DNA of 64,000 bases from Eupeodes corollae (taxonomy: Eukaryota; Arthropoda; Insecta; Diptera; Syrphidae): positions 60,666,946 through 60,730,945 of the forward strand of contig NC_079147.1 of assembly GCF_945859685.1 (NCBI RefSeq). Reading direction: 5' to 3'. Every line of letters begins with the position of its first letter. Position 1 is the stretch's first letter. Below, piece after piece: positions 33,763 through 45,994 of this stretch. The notes under the pieces were generated by a model. The model made no database searches. It was given only the letters and a program-made list of their open reading frames with translations, and had not been told where the DNA came from. The position numbers and the translations under genes were made by a program.

Positions 33763-33769
33763 TATGATG
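33692..33769. repeat. Exact 39-bp tandem duplication
   Basis: TTGCATATCTTCAGCATTGA and the next 19 bases occur twice in a row (33692-33730, 33731-33769). The unit is 13 codons long and keeps the frame of the linker. Confidence 0.9.
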
Positions 33770-34189
33770 TTTCTACTTTCGTCGTGAATTTCGTTTCACC
33801 TGTTCATAAAACTTTCGAACCTCATTCCTGCTTTCATACCTCTCAACATTTTCGACTGCAAGATTCTATTGCCCTCTCTTTCCTTCTGAGAAGTCGGCGT
33901 TCCTCTCGCCTCTTCTGCTCATAGAGCTCACGAGGAGCTCTCGTCCTTTTATGCAGCCTGTTGTTTGGCTGCATTTGCCTGCCGACATTCCTCATCAAAC
34001 CAGGGGTTCCTTGTTGGTGGCTGTTTGAAACCCAGCACATCAGAGGCGGCTTCTCTGATGGCAATGTTGCCACTGGTTTTCGATACATTGTGTTGGCGGC
34101 AGAGAACTTCGAGAGAGGTTACTAATAACTCCGTCGGAAAAGGATTTGGTGATTTCTGGCGATTGTAGCCGTTCGACGTTGTACCTTCT

Positions 34190-34560
34190 CCGCGCACCTT
34201 AAATATCTTGGGTGTTGTCGTCTTTCTCTTCTGTGGGGGCGTGCGCGCATATCAGGCTAATGTTGCCGAATTTAGCCTTGATGCGTATGGCAATGAGGCG
34301 CTCATTGATGCACCTACAGCTCAAGACTTTTTGCCTAAGTCTGGCTCCAATGACGAAGCCGCATCCAAATAAGGTTTTCGTGGTAGCAGTGACCATAGTA
34401 AATATCGCAGTTTTTCATCTTCTTTTTGCCCGGCCCATCCTATCGTATTTCCTGGATGGTGGTGATATCTGCTTTATAGCGGTCTAGGGCCTCCGCTAAT
34501 TCTTCAGCCGCACGTGGTCTGTTAAGGGACCTAACATTCCACGTGCATATCCGAAGTTCG
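34190..34560 (-). pseudogene. L3-A endonuclease, N-terminal part
   Basis: The minus strand reads ICTWNVRSLNRP, then ADITTIQEIR with the catalytic Glu, and after a frame change FGNISLICAHAPTEEKDD. This is the front of an APE-type endonuclease. The C-terminal half with GDFN and SDH is missing: the sequence passes from APTEEKDDNTQDI directly to the linker near 34195. Copies at 38917 and 53460 keep that half. Confidence 0.78.
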
Positions 34561-35264
34561 TTGTTCTTTATTCGTTTGCGTTGGTTGTCAACAGTAAATC
34601 CGTCCGTATCCGAGGCTTGTTGGTGCTTCGCAACTATGAAAGCTTTTACGTGGCCAGGAAGTCACCCTACGACGGCACAACCCCAGACCTGGAGGGCCAG
34701 ATCCTAAGTATAACTCCAAGGATGGGGAGCCGGATAAAACCGTTCCTTATAGGCCTGGGCTCTGAATAAGTCGAAGAAGCTCTATGAGGTGTTCACTAAG
34801 TAGTTCAACTTTACTGGAACTGTAGACGCCACCGTTGATTTCATCTTGGGAATTCCTACGCTGCCGTCTGGATAAAGAGAGGTGCCTTAGTGGAAACACC
34901 TCTCCCCCCCTCTCTCGTTTGCTGCCCCCATCAACTTTATACTGGGGTTGAAACCCAATCTACAGTTGAGGTACTATAGGCACCTGATGTTCACCACGGG
35001 GAGGTGAGAGTAGGAGTTGATAGACAGAGGTGGGTTTTGAGAAAAACCGGTGGACGCTTGTGTCCTCTTGAATGCACATGTCTACCATTTGAACATCCTT
35101 TAAAAAGAGCCCACAAATTTATATATTTACATTGAAGTTGAATAATACTCATGAAGAAATATTCTTGGAGTTACCCATGGAAAACTACACAATTAAATGT
35201 CTTACTATATTTTAAAAAAAAATCAATAAACGCATATTTCCTTTTTTAAATAATAAATAAACTG

Positions 35265-35448
35265 TTGTCAGGGATGGAAGAAACGGCAAAATTGAGAAAG
35301 CACTTTTCATGACAAGAATTTATCTTGGATAAACTGTCAATTCCTCTCAAGTGGCAGTCCCCGTGAAAAAACTTCAGATGACATAGGAAGGGATCGAACC
35401 CAAGATCTCTGGCAACGCACTTTCCTTCATGAAATGGGTACTACTCTT
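35265..35448 (-). mobile_element. tRNA-derived SINE, partial
   Basis: Minus-strand head region with box B GGTTCGATCCC (near 35397), body GAGAGGAATTGACAGTTTAT and CATGAAAAGTGCTTTCTC, ending at CCATCCCTGACAACAG. The last quarter of the SINE is missing. Confidence 0.8.
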
Positions 35449-37799
35449 TATTTATGTAGTTTTAATAATAAGTTCCAAGCTCTTGGTTCCACTAAACTAA
35501 ACCATATTACGGAATCCCAATTTCCAGCATTAATTGATTTCAAACTAAACCGCCACATTATTATTAAAAAAATTGTCGAAATTTATTTATTTTCGTAGCT
35601 TTGTTTAGCAATGAGTAAGTTCCAAAGCAGCTGCCTCTGTTTCCATAAAAAACTATGAACTAGTTTTGTTTTTGTTGTCGTTGTTGTCATATGGATACAA
35701 AAAATGACAGCACCTCGAAGATAAATGTCCAACACAATTCGCAATTTAAAAAGTTTTCCAAACAAACCCAGAAAAACATTTTTTCCATCTATCTTGACCT
35801 AACACAGGTGTTGAGATCGTTGACAATATGCACTGCACGTTGTTGGACGTTGCACTTCCTACAACCATTGTCCTTTTGGCTTTGCATTTTATTGGAGTTG
35901 TTTTTGAAAGACAGAAGAAGTTCTGGTTTCCTTTTTGAATACAAATTCAATAGGAACATGACTTTCGCATTAGTCACACTCGACCAACGTCCAACGACCA
36001 GCGACCAGAAACTCAAATCGTGCGACAACACTTCTAGGAGGCGCAATTGGTCATAGAACACCGCAATTTTATTTCGTGTTACTTTGTTGGTACATTTATC
36101 AGAAGCAAAGTCCAACACCCAGTTTTCGCAGACGGAGTTATCTGAAATGCGAATTTAGGGGTGGAGTGACTAAGTGACCTTTGAGCTTATGCTTTTAATA
36201 TGGCAGGACGGCAAACCTATGAAATGTTACTTTATTTTTGGCTTGAAATTATTGAGTCACTCAAGCTTGATTCCAATTTCCAAAACGCAATTAAACTTTA
36301 TCGGATTTGTCCTTGATGCTTGCTGGTGCTCCCAGCTGGACTTCGGTCGTCGGTTCGATGGTAGTGTTGCCTTGTGCTGATTCTAATATTCTGTGCTATC
36401 GACAGACAGGGGCCTATAACAAACGAATTTCCAATAAGTCACCAGAATTATGTCAATAGACCCCCAACGACGACGACGTCGAAGACAACAACGACTAACG
36501 ACGGGCATCATATGAAATTCCAGCTGAATAAATCGATTGGACTAATATGTCATTTCATGAAAACATACGTCGTACCTGGGGTAAGTCGAGGGAGTTCCAT
36601 TCCATATACCTTTTATGGCAATTACTGGACAGTGCCAACCACCGCCACCCGGCCACCCGTTCACCCGCTGTCTCTGCTGTCGAACTGACTCTGTGTTTTC
36701 AGGTCAACCGAAAGTCAAGGCTAGCGATAGACATCGCTTATTAATCACGAAAAATTGTATAGGAATATGCAGTGAGGGTGGTGCAGTAGGTTCGGTCTTC
36801 GTTCTTCAGTCTTCGGTGAGGTGAGGTGAGGTGTTCTGTAGTGACTTGGCTCATCGGAAAACCACATCAAGTAATGACAAACACGTGGTCAATGGGTGAA
36901 CTAATGGAATAATAAAACAAAGAGGAAGTCACTTCCTTTGATGGTTTCCTGTTTGGTAACGTTGTTAGATTTCTGTAACTTTTATTTTGAGGAATTTGAA
37001 TTCGTTACAGCTTATAAACAATTAGATAAAAATGTGACACTTTGAAGTTAATTTATGAAGCTTCATCTTGATGTGTTCTGGGTCAGCTAAAATGGAGAAC
37101 CAAAAAAACACATTATGCAACTTGATACCTTTTTTTCAGCTTTATTTTTTGGGTTAAGACAAACTTCTTTATACCCGCGAGGTTTTTGTTGAGAAGAATT
37201 TGACTTGGCGATTTAATGTTGTGGATCTTTGATGGCTAAAGGTTGACATTGTCAGGTGCTAAATAGGGCGACATTATAGATTTTTTTTTAATTTTGAAAC
37301 ACATTGTCTCGGTTGATATATGGAGTCATTTGAATTTTGAATAAAAGGGTTTTCTTTCTTGGGATAGTTTTATTCCGTCGTACAATGACATGAAATTTGA
37401 TATTTTTAGGTAATGTCTAAGAATATGGTTGTCACAGGTGATTTAAAATTGATGGAAAGATAAGACTTACAAATTGAAGCAAGAATAACAATTTTTCAAA
37501 CTTGACTTAAGTGTTATAAAAAATTGAAAAGTCTCACGCTTACTTTTAATAGAACAAGCACCAAAGTTTTGACGTGATGGTGGGCAGAAATATTGTACAA
37601 AAGGTGGAACAGATATATACTTACAAATATTTTTAAGGCTTTACACATTCTTTGAGCTCTACAATGAATTTATTTTAACAATTTTTAGAATTAATAAGTT
37701 AGCCATTAATACTTTATGAAATCTTCCGTGACATTTTCTAAGAATTTGAAGTGATTTGTGTGTTTTAATATCTTAATTGTATACTTTTTTAATTGCTTC
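35449..37799. other. No recognisable gene
   Basis: AT-rich sequence with a GC-richer zone at 36340-36850 that includes GACGACGACGTCGAAG near 36470 and three to four GGTGA units at 36815-36832. Open frames here have no recognisable domain. Confidence 0.45.
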
Positions 37800-39290
37800 T
37801 TCCTCTAGAAAAACTTTTTTCTCGAAGCGACCCAAGGTGCTTTCATCCGCTTTTGTCATAGTCCATGCTTCTGCACCGTATAGCAGGACGGGTATGATAT
37901 GGGTCTTATATAGCAACACTTTGGTTCCTCGAGAGAGGACTTTACCACTCAATTGCTTTCTTAGTCCAAAGAAACAGCGGTTAGCAAAAGTTATTCTGCG
38001 TTTAATCTTAGCGCTGGTGTTGTTTTCTGCGTTTACAGCATAGCCTAGGGCTTTAGACGTTCACATATTACACCAGAGAAGATTTTAAAGGCGATGTTAA
38101 GTAGACTTATTCCTCTATAGTTGTTGCAGTTTAGAGAGTCTCCTTTTTTCAGGATCGGGCAAACAATACTGAGGTTTTATTCATCGGCCATGCTTATTTC
38201 CGACCGTATCTTACAGATAAGTTGGTGCATGCTCCTAACCCACTTATCTCCAGCTGCTTTAAAGAGCTCGGCATTCAAGCCATCCGCTCCAGCGGCTTTA
38301 TTAGACTTCAGCTTAGATATGGCAATCTTTACTTCGTCTAAGTCGGGAGGCTTTCGTCGTCTATGTTGAATGGATCATACTGCCTGACAGTCGAATTTGG
38401 TTCGTCGTCATCGTTATACAATCTCCAGAAGTGGTCCTTCCATATCCTCAGCATTGACTGCGGTTCCACTATGATGTTTCCACTTTCGTCTTTGCAGCCT
38501 TCGTTTCTAGGTTTATGTACCTGTGAATTTTGTTCCACCTGTTCATAAAACGTTAGAACTTCATTCCGCTCAACATCTTTGACCGCAAGCTTCTCATGCC
38601 CTCTTCTGCTCATAGAGCTCATGAGCAGCTCTCGTCCCTTAATGCAGCGCCGCTACTTTGCGTGCCTGTTGGTTGCTGCATTCGCCTGCCAACATTCCTC
38701 ATAAAACCAGGGGTTCCTTGTTTCTGGCTGCTTGAAACCCAGCACATCAGAGACTGCTTCTCTGATTGCATTTTGGCAATGTTGCCACTGGTTTTGGATA
38801 CATTGTATTGGCGGAAGAAAGCTTCGAGAGAGGTTACTTGTAACTCGATCGGAAAAGGATTTGGCGATCTCTGGCGATTGTAGCCGTTCGACGTTGTACC
38901 TTTTCCCAGCACCTCCCTATTTTGCCCTGGGTCTGGATATCCGAAGTGCTACCTTGGCTACAACGAGGTAGTGGTCCGAGTCGATGTTAGCTCCGCGGAA
39001 TGTGCGGTCATTCATGATGCTGGAAGCTTGTCTGTCGATCGCAATATGGTGAATTTGGTTGACGGTAGATTGATCTGGAGAAGTCCAAGTTCCTTTGTCG
39101 ATGTTGAGGTGTGGAAAACGCGTTCTGTCTACCATGACTTTTCGTGTCGCAGCAAAATCTATTAGCCTGAATCCGTTATCGGAAGTGTTGCCGTGCAGGC
39201 TGTTCTTCCCGATTATTCAACCAAAGATGTCTTCCCTTCCTTGCGCATTAAAATCGCCTAGGACTGCACATAAAATCTGCAGTGAGGCAC
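37800..39290 (-). mobile_element. RTE-like LINE (L3-A), internally deleted copy
   Basis: The minus strand reads endonuclease C-terminal half (39275-38920), linker (38890-38350), RT entry (38350-38060), then directly the RT C-terminus (38045-37800). The RT core, corresponding to about 32750-33310 of the longer copy, is deleted at 38046. The 5' end interrupts the hAT-like relic. Linker blocks LRIWKDHFWRLYND and EVLTFYEQVEQNSQVH match the other copies. Confidence 0.82.
38917..39275 (-). pseudogene. L3-A endonuclease, C-terminal half
   Basis: Blocks AVLGDFNAQGREDIFG, NSLHGNTSDNGFRLIDFAATR, KGTWTSPDQST, IAIDRQASSIMND and NIDSDHYLVVAKV give the Asp-Asn and terminal Asp-His catalytic motifs. A stop follows DIFG and a frame change lies near 39135. 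This half is absent from the 34-kb copy. Confidence 0.78.
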
Positions 39291-40120
39291 AATGTTGAAT
39301 TATTTCATTATCTTCATTTATTATGATTTTATGCAGAAAGTTCCATGTTTCCGAAAACTCTTTCATTTGCTGAAATCTTATCTTCGTAGATACAAGTTTA
39401 GTGTTTGGAGAGCATTAAAAAATCAGACTTCAAATTTTTTTTTGGATCTGTAATCTGTTCATCAACAACATTTTCCCCCGTCCCGGTCGGCGTTTAATGC
39501 GTTTTAGTCTTTGTTGTGGTTTTAAAAGGCGTTGCGTTTCAACTGCTGATGCTGATTCTGTAGCCGTAACAAGAGCTTGAACAACTTTCGAAATAAGAAC
39601 AACTGTTACTTAGCATATTAGTAAACTGGAGAGAGGTTATTTTTGGTGACTGACTTGCTTTGCTCGCAATATTTAACTTAAAAACAACGTCATACCAAAC
39701 TACTAAGGAAACAATAAAGCTGAAGTCTTTTATTTGTTCCTTCAAAGTGGTTGCTTCGTGTCAAGTCACCGCATAGTCTTTGAAATTTTCTGCTAACGAA
39801 ACCAAAGAATCTTGTATTTCCTCTACTCGAGCCGCCCAGCGCGTGTTACTTAAATTTTTGAGTGTATGCGCTTTTAAGTAATCAGTTAGAATTTTCCACC
39901 TAGTAACATTTTGCGATTTTGCGGCATCACACAATGACAAATTATAGCTATGGCACTCCCAATGTACGAAGAAAGCTAATTTATTTATGTCTAGTATTCT
40001 CTTCTAGACGCCTTTGTTTTTGCCTTTCCTAATAGCACCAATCAAGTCAAGCTAAAACCATGATCGTTTAAGCTTTTCAATATTAAGCTCTCTTCGACCA
40101 ATTCTGATAGTGTAAAAAAA
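39291..40120 (-). pseudogene. hAT-like transposase relic (DUF4371/ZMYM1-like)
   Basis: The minus strand reads AFFVHWECHSYNLSLCDAAKS (39980), LKNLSNTRWAARVEEIQDSL (39860), EQIKDFSFIVSLVVWYDVVF (39740), then RLKRIKRRPGRG (39500) and STKIRFQQMKEFSETWNFL (39390). The order matches the transposase middle and dimerisation region of hAT-derived proteins with a DUF4371 domain. Stops at about 39755, 39540 and 39420 break it. The N-terminal zinc finger and the C-terminal end are not present. The L3-A LINE lies directly at its 3' side. Confidence 0.68.
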
Positions 40121-40194
40121 AATATGCTTGTGGTCTCGGCGGCGGTGCGGTGCCCAAGGCGACCGTCTGGGTCGCGATACCCTAAAGCCGGCAC

Positions 40195-40320
40195 TGGATG
40201 ATGGTAATTGCGTTGCACTGTTATGCCAGAGGTCTTGGGTTCAATCCCTGTCAGTGCCTTCTAAAGTTGTTTTTCATTGGTATTGCCTCTTGCGAGGAAT
40301 TGAGAAATTCCACCGATAAC
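40195..40320 (+). mobile_element. tRNA-derived SINE, head half only
   Basis: TGGATGATGGTAATTGCGTT, AGAGGTCTTGGGTTCAATCC (box B) and TGCCTCTTGCGAGGAATTGA in family order. The body after 40320 is missing. Confidence 0.78.
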
Positions 40321-41035
40321 TATTTTAACAAAATACGATAATCTACACAAAGATGCAAATAAAATAACTGATAAGGGATGATTTTCGATTCAAGTGTTTT
40401 AAGCAATACAAATCGACAGATGGAATGGGAAGTTATCAGTGTGGGTCTTGGAGTGTTGAGATCTTCAAAAAGCTTGTCCAGTTGTTCCTAAGAGTAGCTC
40501 ATCTATTTGTGTTCCGCTTCTTCTTTGTTATTAAACTAAATAAAACAAGTTTATAGGATCGCCAAGTGATGTTATACTATCGTGATTATTGTGACTCATG
40601 AGCCTCAATTAAAATTAAGCTCAAATATTGGTTTAAGACTAATTTTATTTACCTATTCTCAAAGCTATTTATACTACTTAAAATGATTTGGGTATTCCCG
40701 CTTACGCTTAGGAACTCTGATACAAATATTGTTTGTGCTGCATTACCAATCCACTTTTTTTTAATGATTCAAATATTTCCAATTATGACTCAATAAAATT
40801 ATGAATTAGGTAAAAGTAATAATATATTTCTATGCCATTTCATGTGCATAGTTTACCTAAGTGACAATGGTCTGAGCAGCAAAGTGGCACGGTTTGCTAC
40901 TGTAAAGTAATAGCAACTTCTTTGTAACAGAGTCACTTCCACACAAGAGTAACAAAGAAATCGCCGAAACCCTTATGTAACTACAATAGCACAATAATGG
41001 TCTTCTTTTGTAACTAAATTCTGCTCTCCTTAAAG
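40321..41035. other. No recognisable gene
   Basis: AT-rich spacer; nothing identified on either strand. Confidence 0.5.
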
Positions 41036-41106
41036 TTTTTTTTTATAATAAACACACACTCAAGGGGATATTACTACCCTTATTATGCAGAGGCACAGTG
41101 TGAGCA

Positions 41107-41757
41107 CTAGGCAGATGAGAGAGGGTTTAAAAGAAGATGTGGGTGCACATTGGTTTTGAATTCCTGAATATTGCAAAGACTAGGAAAGACAGAGTGTGGC
41201 AAGGCATTCCACATTCGCATAGCACGGCTAAAGAACGAATCTCTGTACTTGACAGTACGACCGAAGTTGGGCTCCAGGGTATATTGATGAGCATTCCTAG
41301 AAGCGCGAGTATTACGGTTGTACTCTTTAAGAGGAGGAATGCAGCTGGCTATTTCTCTAGAGCATAAACCATTAAAATAACGGTAAAAGAGAGTGAGACA
41401 AGAAACATTTCGACGATGTTCAAGTGACGTAAATGATCTTATGATGGTAATATCACCAATCAATCTAAATGCTCTACGTTCAATACTATCGAATAGGCTT
41501 AAGTAAGTTGCAGGAGCACCAGCCCGGAGATGGGAGTTATACTCAAGCTTTGGACGTATGTAAGTCTTGTAAATAACAGCAAGATCAGAAGGGGTGAAAT
41601 ATTTCTTGCATCGCCTAAGGAAACCCAAACATCTTGCGGCATTTTTGGCGACATCGCGTATGTGATCGTTCCACAAAAGATGTTTAATGATACACATATC
41701 GAGAATATTGAGATGTTCAGTTTCCTCGATGCAAGTGCCATTTATGGATAATGGCAA
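41107..41757 (-). pseudogene. L4 RT thumb and C-terminal region
   Basis: An uninterrupted 216-codon frame with CLGFLRRCKKYFTPSDLAVI, YKTYIRPKLEYNSHLRAGAP, ERRAFRLIGD, HRRNVSCLTLFYRYFNGLCS and SFFSRAMRMWNALP, the usual C-terminal signature of CR1/Jockey-type LINEs. It ends at a natural-looking stop at 41107, about 60 bases before the A-tail. It has lost contact with the palm because of a frame break near 41830. Confidence 0.85.
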
Positions 41758-41835
41758 GGGGGGTTTACTTCGCTTTAACGATACAAGACAGCATTGCGTT
41801 TTCGAAGCATTAAATTACACGCAGTTTCTTATTCC

Positions 41836-42354
41836 TCATTGTACAATGCTGTTTAGGTCGGAATTTAATGAGCTTATCATATTTTGTCGTTGCAGTTCCA
41901 CATCCGAAGAAGAGGGGTTTGAATCTGAAAACGAATATGAAAAGCTGAGAGTACTATCGTCAGCGAAAGAATGTATTGGATTAGTTGTTGCAGACAGGAG
42001 ATCATTAATAAAAATGAGAAAGAGTGTTGAAGATAAAACAGAGCCCTGGGGCACACCATCATTTATTTTGTGGTTTTCAGACTTAAATCCATCCAATATT
42101 ACTTATATTGAACGATTCGAAAGGTACTTACTAATCCAATGAAGGAGGGGTTCATGCAAACCGAAAGCACGCATTTTCGATAAGAGAGCCTGATGCCAAA
42201 CCCTATCAAATGCTTTTGAAATATCAAGTGCAATAATCTTACTTTCTCCAAAACTATGCAAAGATTTGTTCCACTGTTCGGTGAGATGATGCAAGTACCA
42301 TCCATGGATAAAGGCAATAGGGTTATATCTAGCTTTAACGATACAAGACAACAT
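41836..42354 (-). pseudogene. L4 RT palm
   Basis: Frame 42354-42103 has IIALDISKAFDRVWHQALLS with the first catalytic Asp. Frame 42096-41836 has DGVPQGSVLSSTLFLIFIN and FADDSTLSF with the Asp pair. The two frames are offset at about 42100. The fingers upstream of HLTEQW are replaced by the misplaced segment at 42295-42405. Confidence 0.82.
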
Positions 42355-42405
42355 TGGGTTTTCTAAGCATTAAAATCCAAGCGGTTTTTTATCCCTATTC
42401 AATCA

Positions 42406-43194
42406 AAACTTGAGTGTTAGCATTTTAGAACCCAGTTTAGTTAAGTTTCTAAATACTTTTTCGTGGCACAAATGGTTGGTTTTTTAGGAAAAACTGGTGT
42501 TCCAAACATACGAAAAATTAACTATTCATTAGTTAAAAATATATGAGCAAAGAAACATTTTTAATATAAGAGTTCAGTTAATAGAAATAAATGTTTTCCT
42601 GCCGACAGCTCTATTCAGTGACAATAAAAGGCTACAAAATCACTTGTGGTACATAAATGCACCTTCAATTAATTAACTTTTTAAGGATGAGAAAAAAAAA
42701 ACCACTCCGAAACATCTTAGTGACTTCGTAGTTTTTCAAACAAAATTAAAAGTAAAGTACTGCGAATGTAACAAGTTTTGTAGCTTACTTGTTTCAAAAT
42801 TCATATGTGTGCCCCTTGATCTTTTATTACACTACACAGTCAATCATTAGGTCGTAAAAATGCATACAAATGTCCGGGTTTGCACCGAAAATTAATTTTC
42901 AGTGTTGAGATTAAAAGCAGAATTGTTATATTTGGGTATCGGTAAATCAAAGAAAGATTCTTGAAAAGCCTTTTCATCATCAACACGACATTTGTTAATT
43001 TGTTTTTTAGCTGACGTTTTATAACTTACTTATTCAAAAATGAGACTCCTGGAACTGTTAGGAGCAGTAAATTTTGCTACCGAGCTACGATTAATAGTTT
43101 CTTATGAGAAAAATTATAACATTTTGATGTGAACGATATTTGTATTTAACCGGACGGCCTCTTCTACATGCCACACAAGTAGCGATGTAATTGC
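42406..43194. other. No recognisable gene
   Basis: AT-rich spacer; nothing identified. Confidence 0.5.
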
Positions 43195-43440
43195 AATTTT
43201 GCAAGAACAGTGATTCATGATTGCCTACTGAGACCTTGTGATTTAATACCTTTTGACTTCTTGCTTTGAGGTCACTTGAAGGATGAGGTCTGTCCAATGC
43301 TCCTCAAACGATGAAATACCTTGATGATAGAATGCGAAATGTCTTTGCAAAACTTTATTGGTGACCATTTAGTTGATATGTGACACCCATTGACCTCTCT
43401 TACAAAATTACTTTGTTTCTTAATATTAAATAGAAACTTC
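43195..43440 (+). pseudogene. Tc1/mariner transposase fragment
   Basis: PCDLIPFDFLL followed by a stop and GHLKDEVCPML near 43229-43300 corresponds to the block around the third catalytic Asp (CDLTPLDFFLWGxxK). The downstream part is too worn to place. No terminal repeats were found. It need not be the same family as the relics at 28 and 58 kb. Confidence 0.5.
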
Positions 43441-45084
43441 TTATTGGAAAGTCCTTCTTTGTTTGATAAATCAAAAGTTTTAATGGATATTTCGACAAGG
43501 AAATCGAACTCACAAAAACAAAGGTTTTCCTAATTTCTGAAAAATAAACAACACGCTAAACGAAAAGAAAAAATTATAATTGGGTTCCTAAGTAGTAAAG
43601 ACAATCAATGCAACTTCGAAATCAATATATAATTGATTACATCCATCAGCATTTAGCTCTCTAAAAGTGTTTAGCAACATATCCATTTTAGAAATCAGCA
43701 AAAAAACGAATTCAATTCGAATAAGCTTATTAACAGCCCAATAATAGTTACTCCTTCTCATTTTTAGTATCAAATTGAAATGACGAGAGCTTCGTAATGT
43801 CCATCGTAAAACAAATTGCACTAAATCACATTCCCCACATGCATTATCATCCGTCTCAACAAAACTCCAATCCATACCTCTATAATACATCCTTCATCAT
43901 CTGAAGTTCTGAAGATGAAGACCGAAACATCAGACAAAGGTTGCGTCTGCCAACACAAATCAGCACTTTAGTGATGCGCCTGCGTAATTTCATTCCTTTG
44001 TTCCTCATCCGATCATATGGAGGTTTAGAACATGCATTCTCGGGACGGGACACTGTGTGTAAACTCTCAACTATGCAACACAACGAATCCATTGAACTCC
44101 TCCGTAAAAATCTTAATTACAATAATTTTGGCCTGTTCCGACTGTGCACCGTCATAGAGGAACAGAACATCTTACTCATTCGATAGATGCACCAAGATGA
44201 CCAATTACCCTCACCACCGCATCAGTCGTAGATGATGACGAGCAAGACCAACAACCAACGAGCTATCTTAACCGAACGACAAGACAAGCACATCGTTCAA
44301 AACATCCAAGAACCAAGACTTAACCGATCGAAGATGCCGATGTCGATGCTGATGCGATGGATGCTCGAGCAAGAGCGTCCTCGTTTGCTTCGCACGAATT
44401 TCCATTTAAAAGAACAAATCAAAGGGCTGCCTGTTGTTCTTCGGCTTCGTCTACTCTGGGCATAGTCATAGATCCCAATCCCACGGTCAGATACCCCGAA
44501 CCAAACAATAGAATGAACTTCACTACGTGCATTGCCAAATAGAAGATCGTGTATCTGCACTTGAGCCTTCCTCTTCTTCGTTGGCCTATGATTATCTGCA
44601 TCTCTTCAATCCGTACAGATCACCAGAACAAAAGTGGTGGTGTGGAAGATGAAAAGCAGCCATAACCATAGCCAAGCATCAGCATTAGAGCATCAGAGAG
44701 CTCAATATCAGCAGCTAGCGCGAGTGAGCGCGTTGAAATCAGAAGAACCATGTTGATGTTAAAGCTGAAGCAGAACAAGCATCGAGCAGCAACGTGGCCC
44801 AGCAGCGCGCAGCGTGGCAAAAAGCGTGAAGAATCATTTTGAAGGTCCGTCATCATTGTACTGGACCGTAAAGTATGGTTTATATATATGTACTCTTGTA
44901 TAGTACACCGGAGATAGATTGAAAGATCTACCTTCAAATGATCGTGATGGTAATTTACCCGCCCGACTAAGACTTTTGTTACGTCATAATATTTCGTCTT
45001 GAAATTAGATAAATGGCCAGAGAATGAAGATTGCCTCGAATAAGATTCCTTTCTATAGATAAATGCTTATTGCCGGGACGTGGT
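43441..45084. other. No recognisable coding gene
   Basis: GC-richer from about 43850 to 44850, with GATG/GATGC-rich patches near 44330-44370. Open frames on both strands look like composition effects. It could be exonic or regulatory host sequence, but nothing specific supports that. Confidence 0.4.
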
Positions 45085-45994
45085 GAAGTTTTAGAAGATA
45101 ATCTGTGCGCGCTTGTTGTGATTTATACAAGAAGATCAGGATTACGCAAGTTTTCCGCCATTGCCAATTGGTATAAAGAGCAAAATGAAGAAAAAGACGA
45201 ATCTTAAAGCCATCGAAGAAGGTTTCGCTGAGAGCAGTTGAAGTTTTGGTTGAAATACTCTGAAAGGATTTGAGGCTACTTTGTTTCGGAAAGTTGAAGA
45301 TTTCTTACAAATATGTAATTTGATTTATAACAAGGTCTCCACCGCCAATTGGTATAAAAAGCAAAAAGAATAAGAAGCAGATTATGATAAATTTTTAAAT
45401 CATAGGCGAAGATTTCGCTTATAAATGTTCAGGTATTGGTTGAAACACAAAGGACTTAAGTATTATTGTTTTTGAAATTTGAAGATTAATTTAAAATGTT
45501 TTGATTTATGTGGAGATTTGGTTAACGTAAGTTTTATGCAATCTTTAAATGGTATAAATGGTATAAAGAGAATAATGAAGAAGAAACAGATGGATCTTTC
45601 AACCGACGAAGAAAGTTGAACTATTGGTTGAAATATTTCGAAAGGATTTGAGGCTTCAATGTTGAAGATTCCTTAAAAATAATTTAATACATATATTTTC
45701 TGTCATCACTAATGGTATAAAGGGCAAAAAGAAGAAGAAACCGAAGGAGATGAATTTTCAAATCATCGAAAAAGATTTCGCCTAAAAGCGTTGAGGTATT
45801 ATGGTTGAAATAATTCTAAGAGGGTTTTTGAAATTTAAAGATTCCTTAAAAATAATTTGGTATATAAGAAGATACGGCTTACCTCCATTTCGCTATCTCC
45901 AATTGGTATAAAGAGCAAAACAAAGAAGAATAATATGAATCTGTAAACCATTGAAGAAGGTTTTACTGAGAATAGTTAAAGCATTGATTGAAAA
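45085..45994. repeat. Degenerate tandem array, left part
   Basis: A unit anchored by CCAATTGGTATAAAGAGCAA recurs with the GGTATAA core at about 45169, 45351, 45560, 45714 and 45905, giving a spacing of about 150-210. Each unit goes on with AAGAAGAA-rich sequence, a block like ATCGAAGAAGATTTCGCT, then GTTGAAGTTTTGGTTGAAAT and GAAGATTCCTTAAAAATAAT. The array continues at 48029 after the L3-B LINE. Confidence 0.78.

Larger units (their letters stand above)
32206..35099 (-). mobile_element. RTE-like LINE (L3-A), longest copy
   Basis: A minus-strand element of about 2.9 kb. It has a 5' region (35099-34570), endonuclease (34555-34190), linker (34190-33600), RT (33600-32750), C-terminal region (32700-32290) and a TAAG-repeat tail at 32207-32221. 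The endonuclease and RT blocks match the RTE group that gave rise to craniofacial-development-protein-2-like genes. Many frame breaks are present. Two other same-strand copies follow at 37800 and 51391. Confidence 0.85.
41036..42405 (-). mobile_element. CR1/Jockey-type LINE (L4), 5'-truncated and rearranged
   Basis: The minus strand ends in a short A-run at 41039-41047, a real 3' end. RT palm blocks lie at 42354-41836 and the thumb and C-terminus at 41757-41107. A segment of about 110 bases (42295-42405) equals the sequence after the catalytic motif (41729-41850, and 59988-60090 in the plus copy), but sits in front of the RT. The copy is therefore rearranged and dead. Confidence 0.82.

Noticed and set aside
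36374..36824. Overlapping open frames as a host exon
   Set aside because: Three overlapping frames with no domain and no clear splice pair; best left as unassigned GC-richer sequence.
43941..44186. 81-codon open frame in a GC-richer zone
   Set aside because: Overlapping open frames exist on both strands here, as expected from composition. No domain was recognised.
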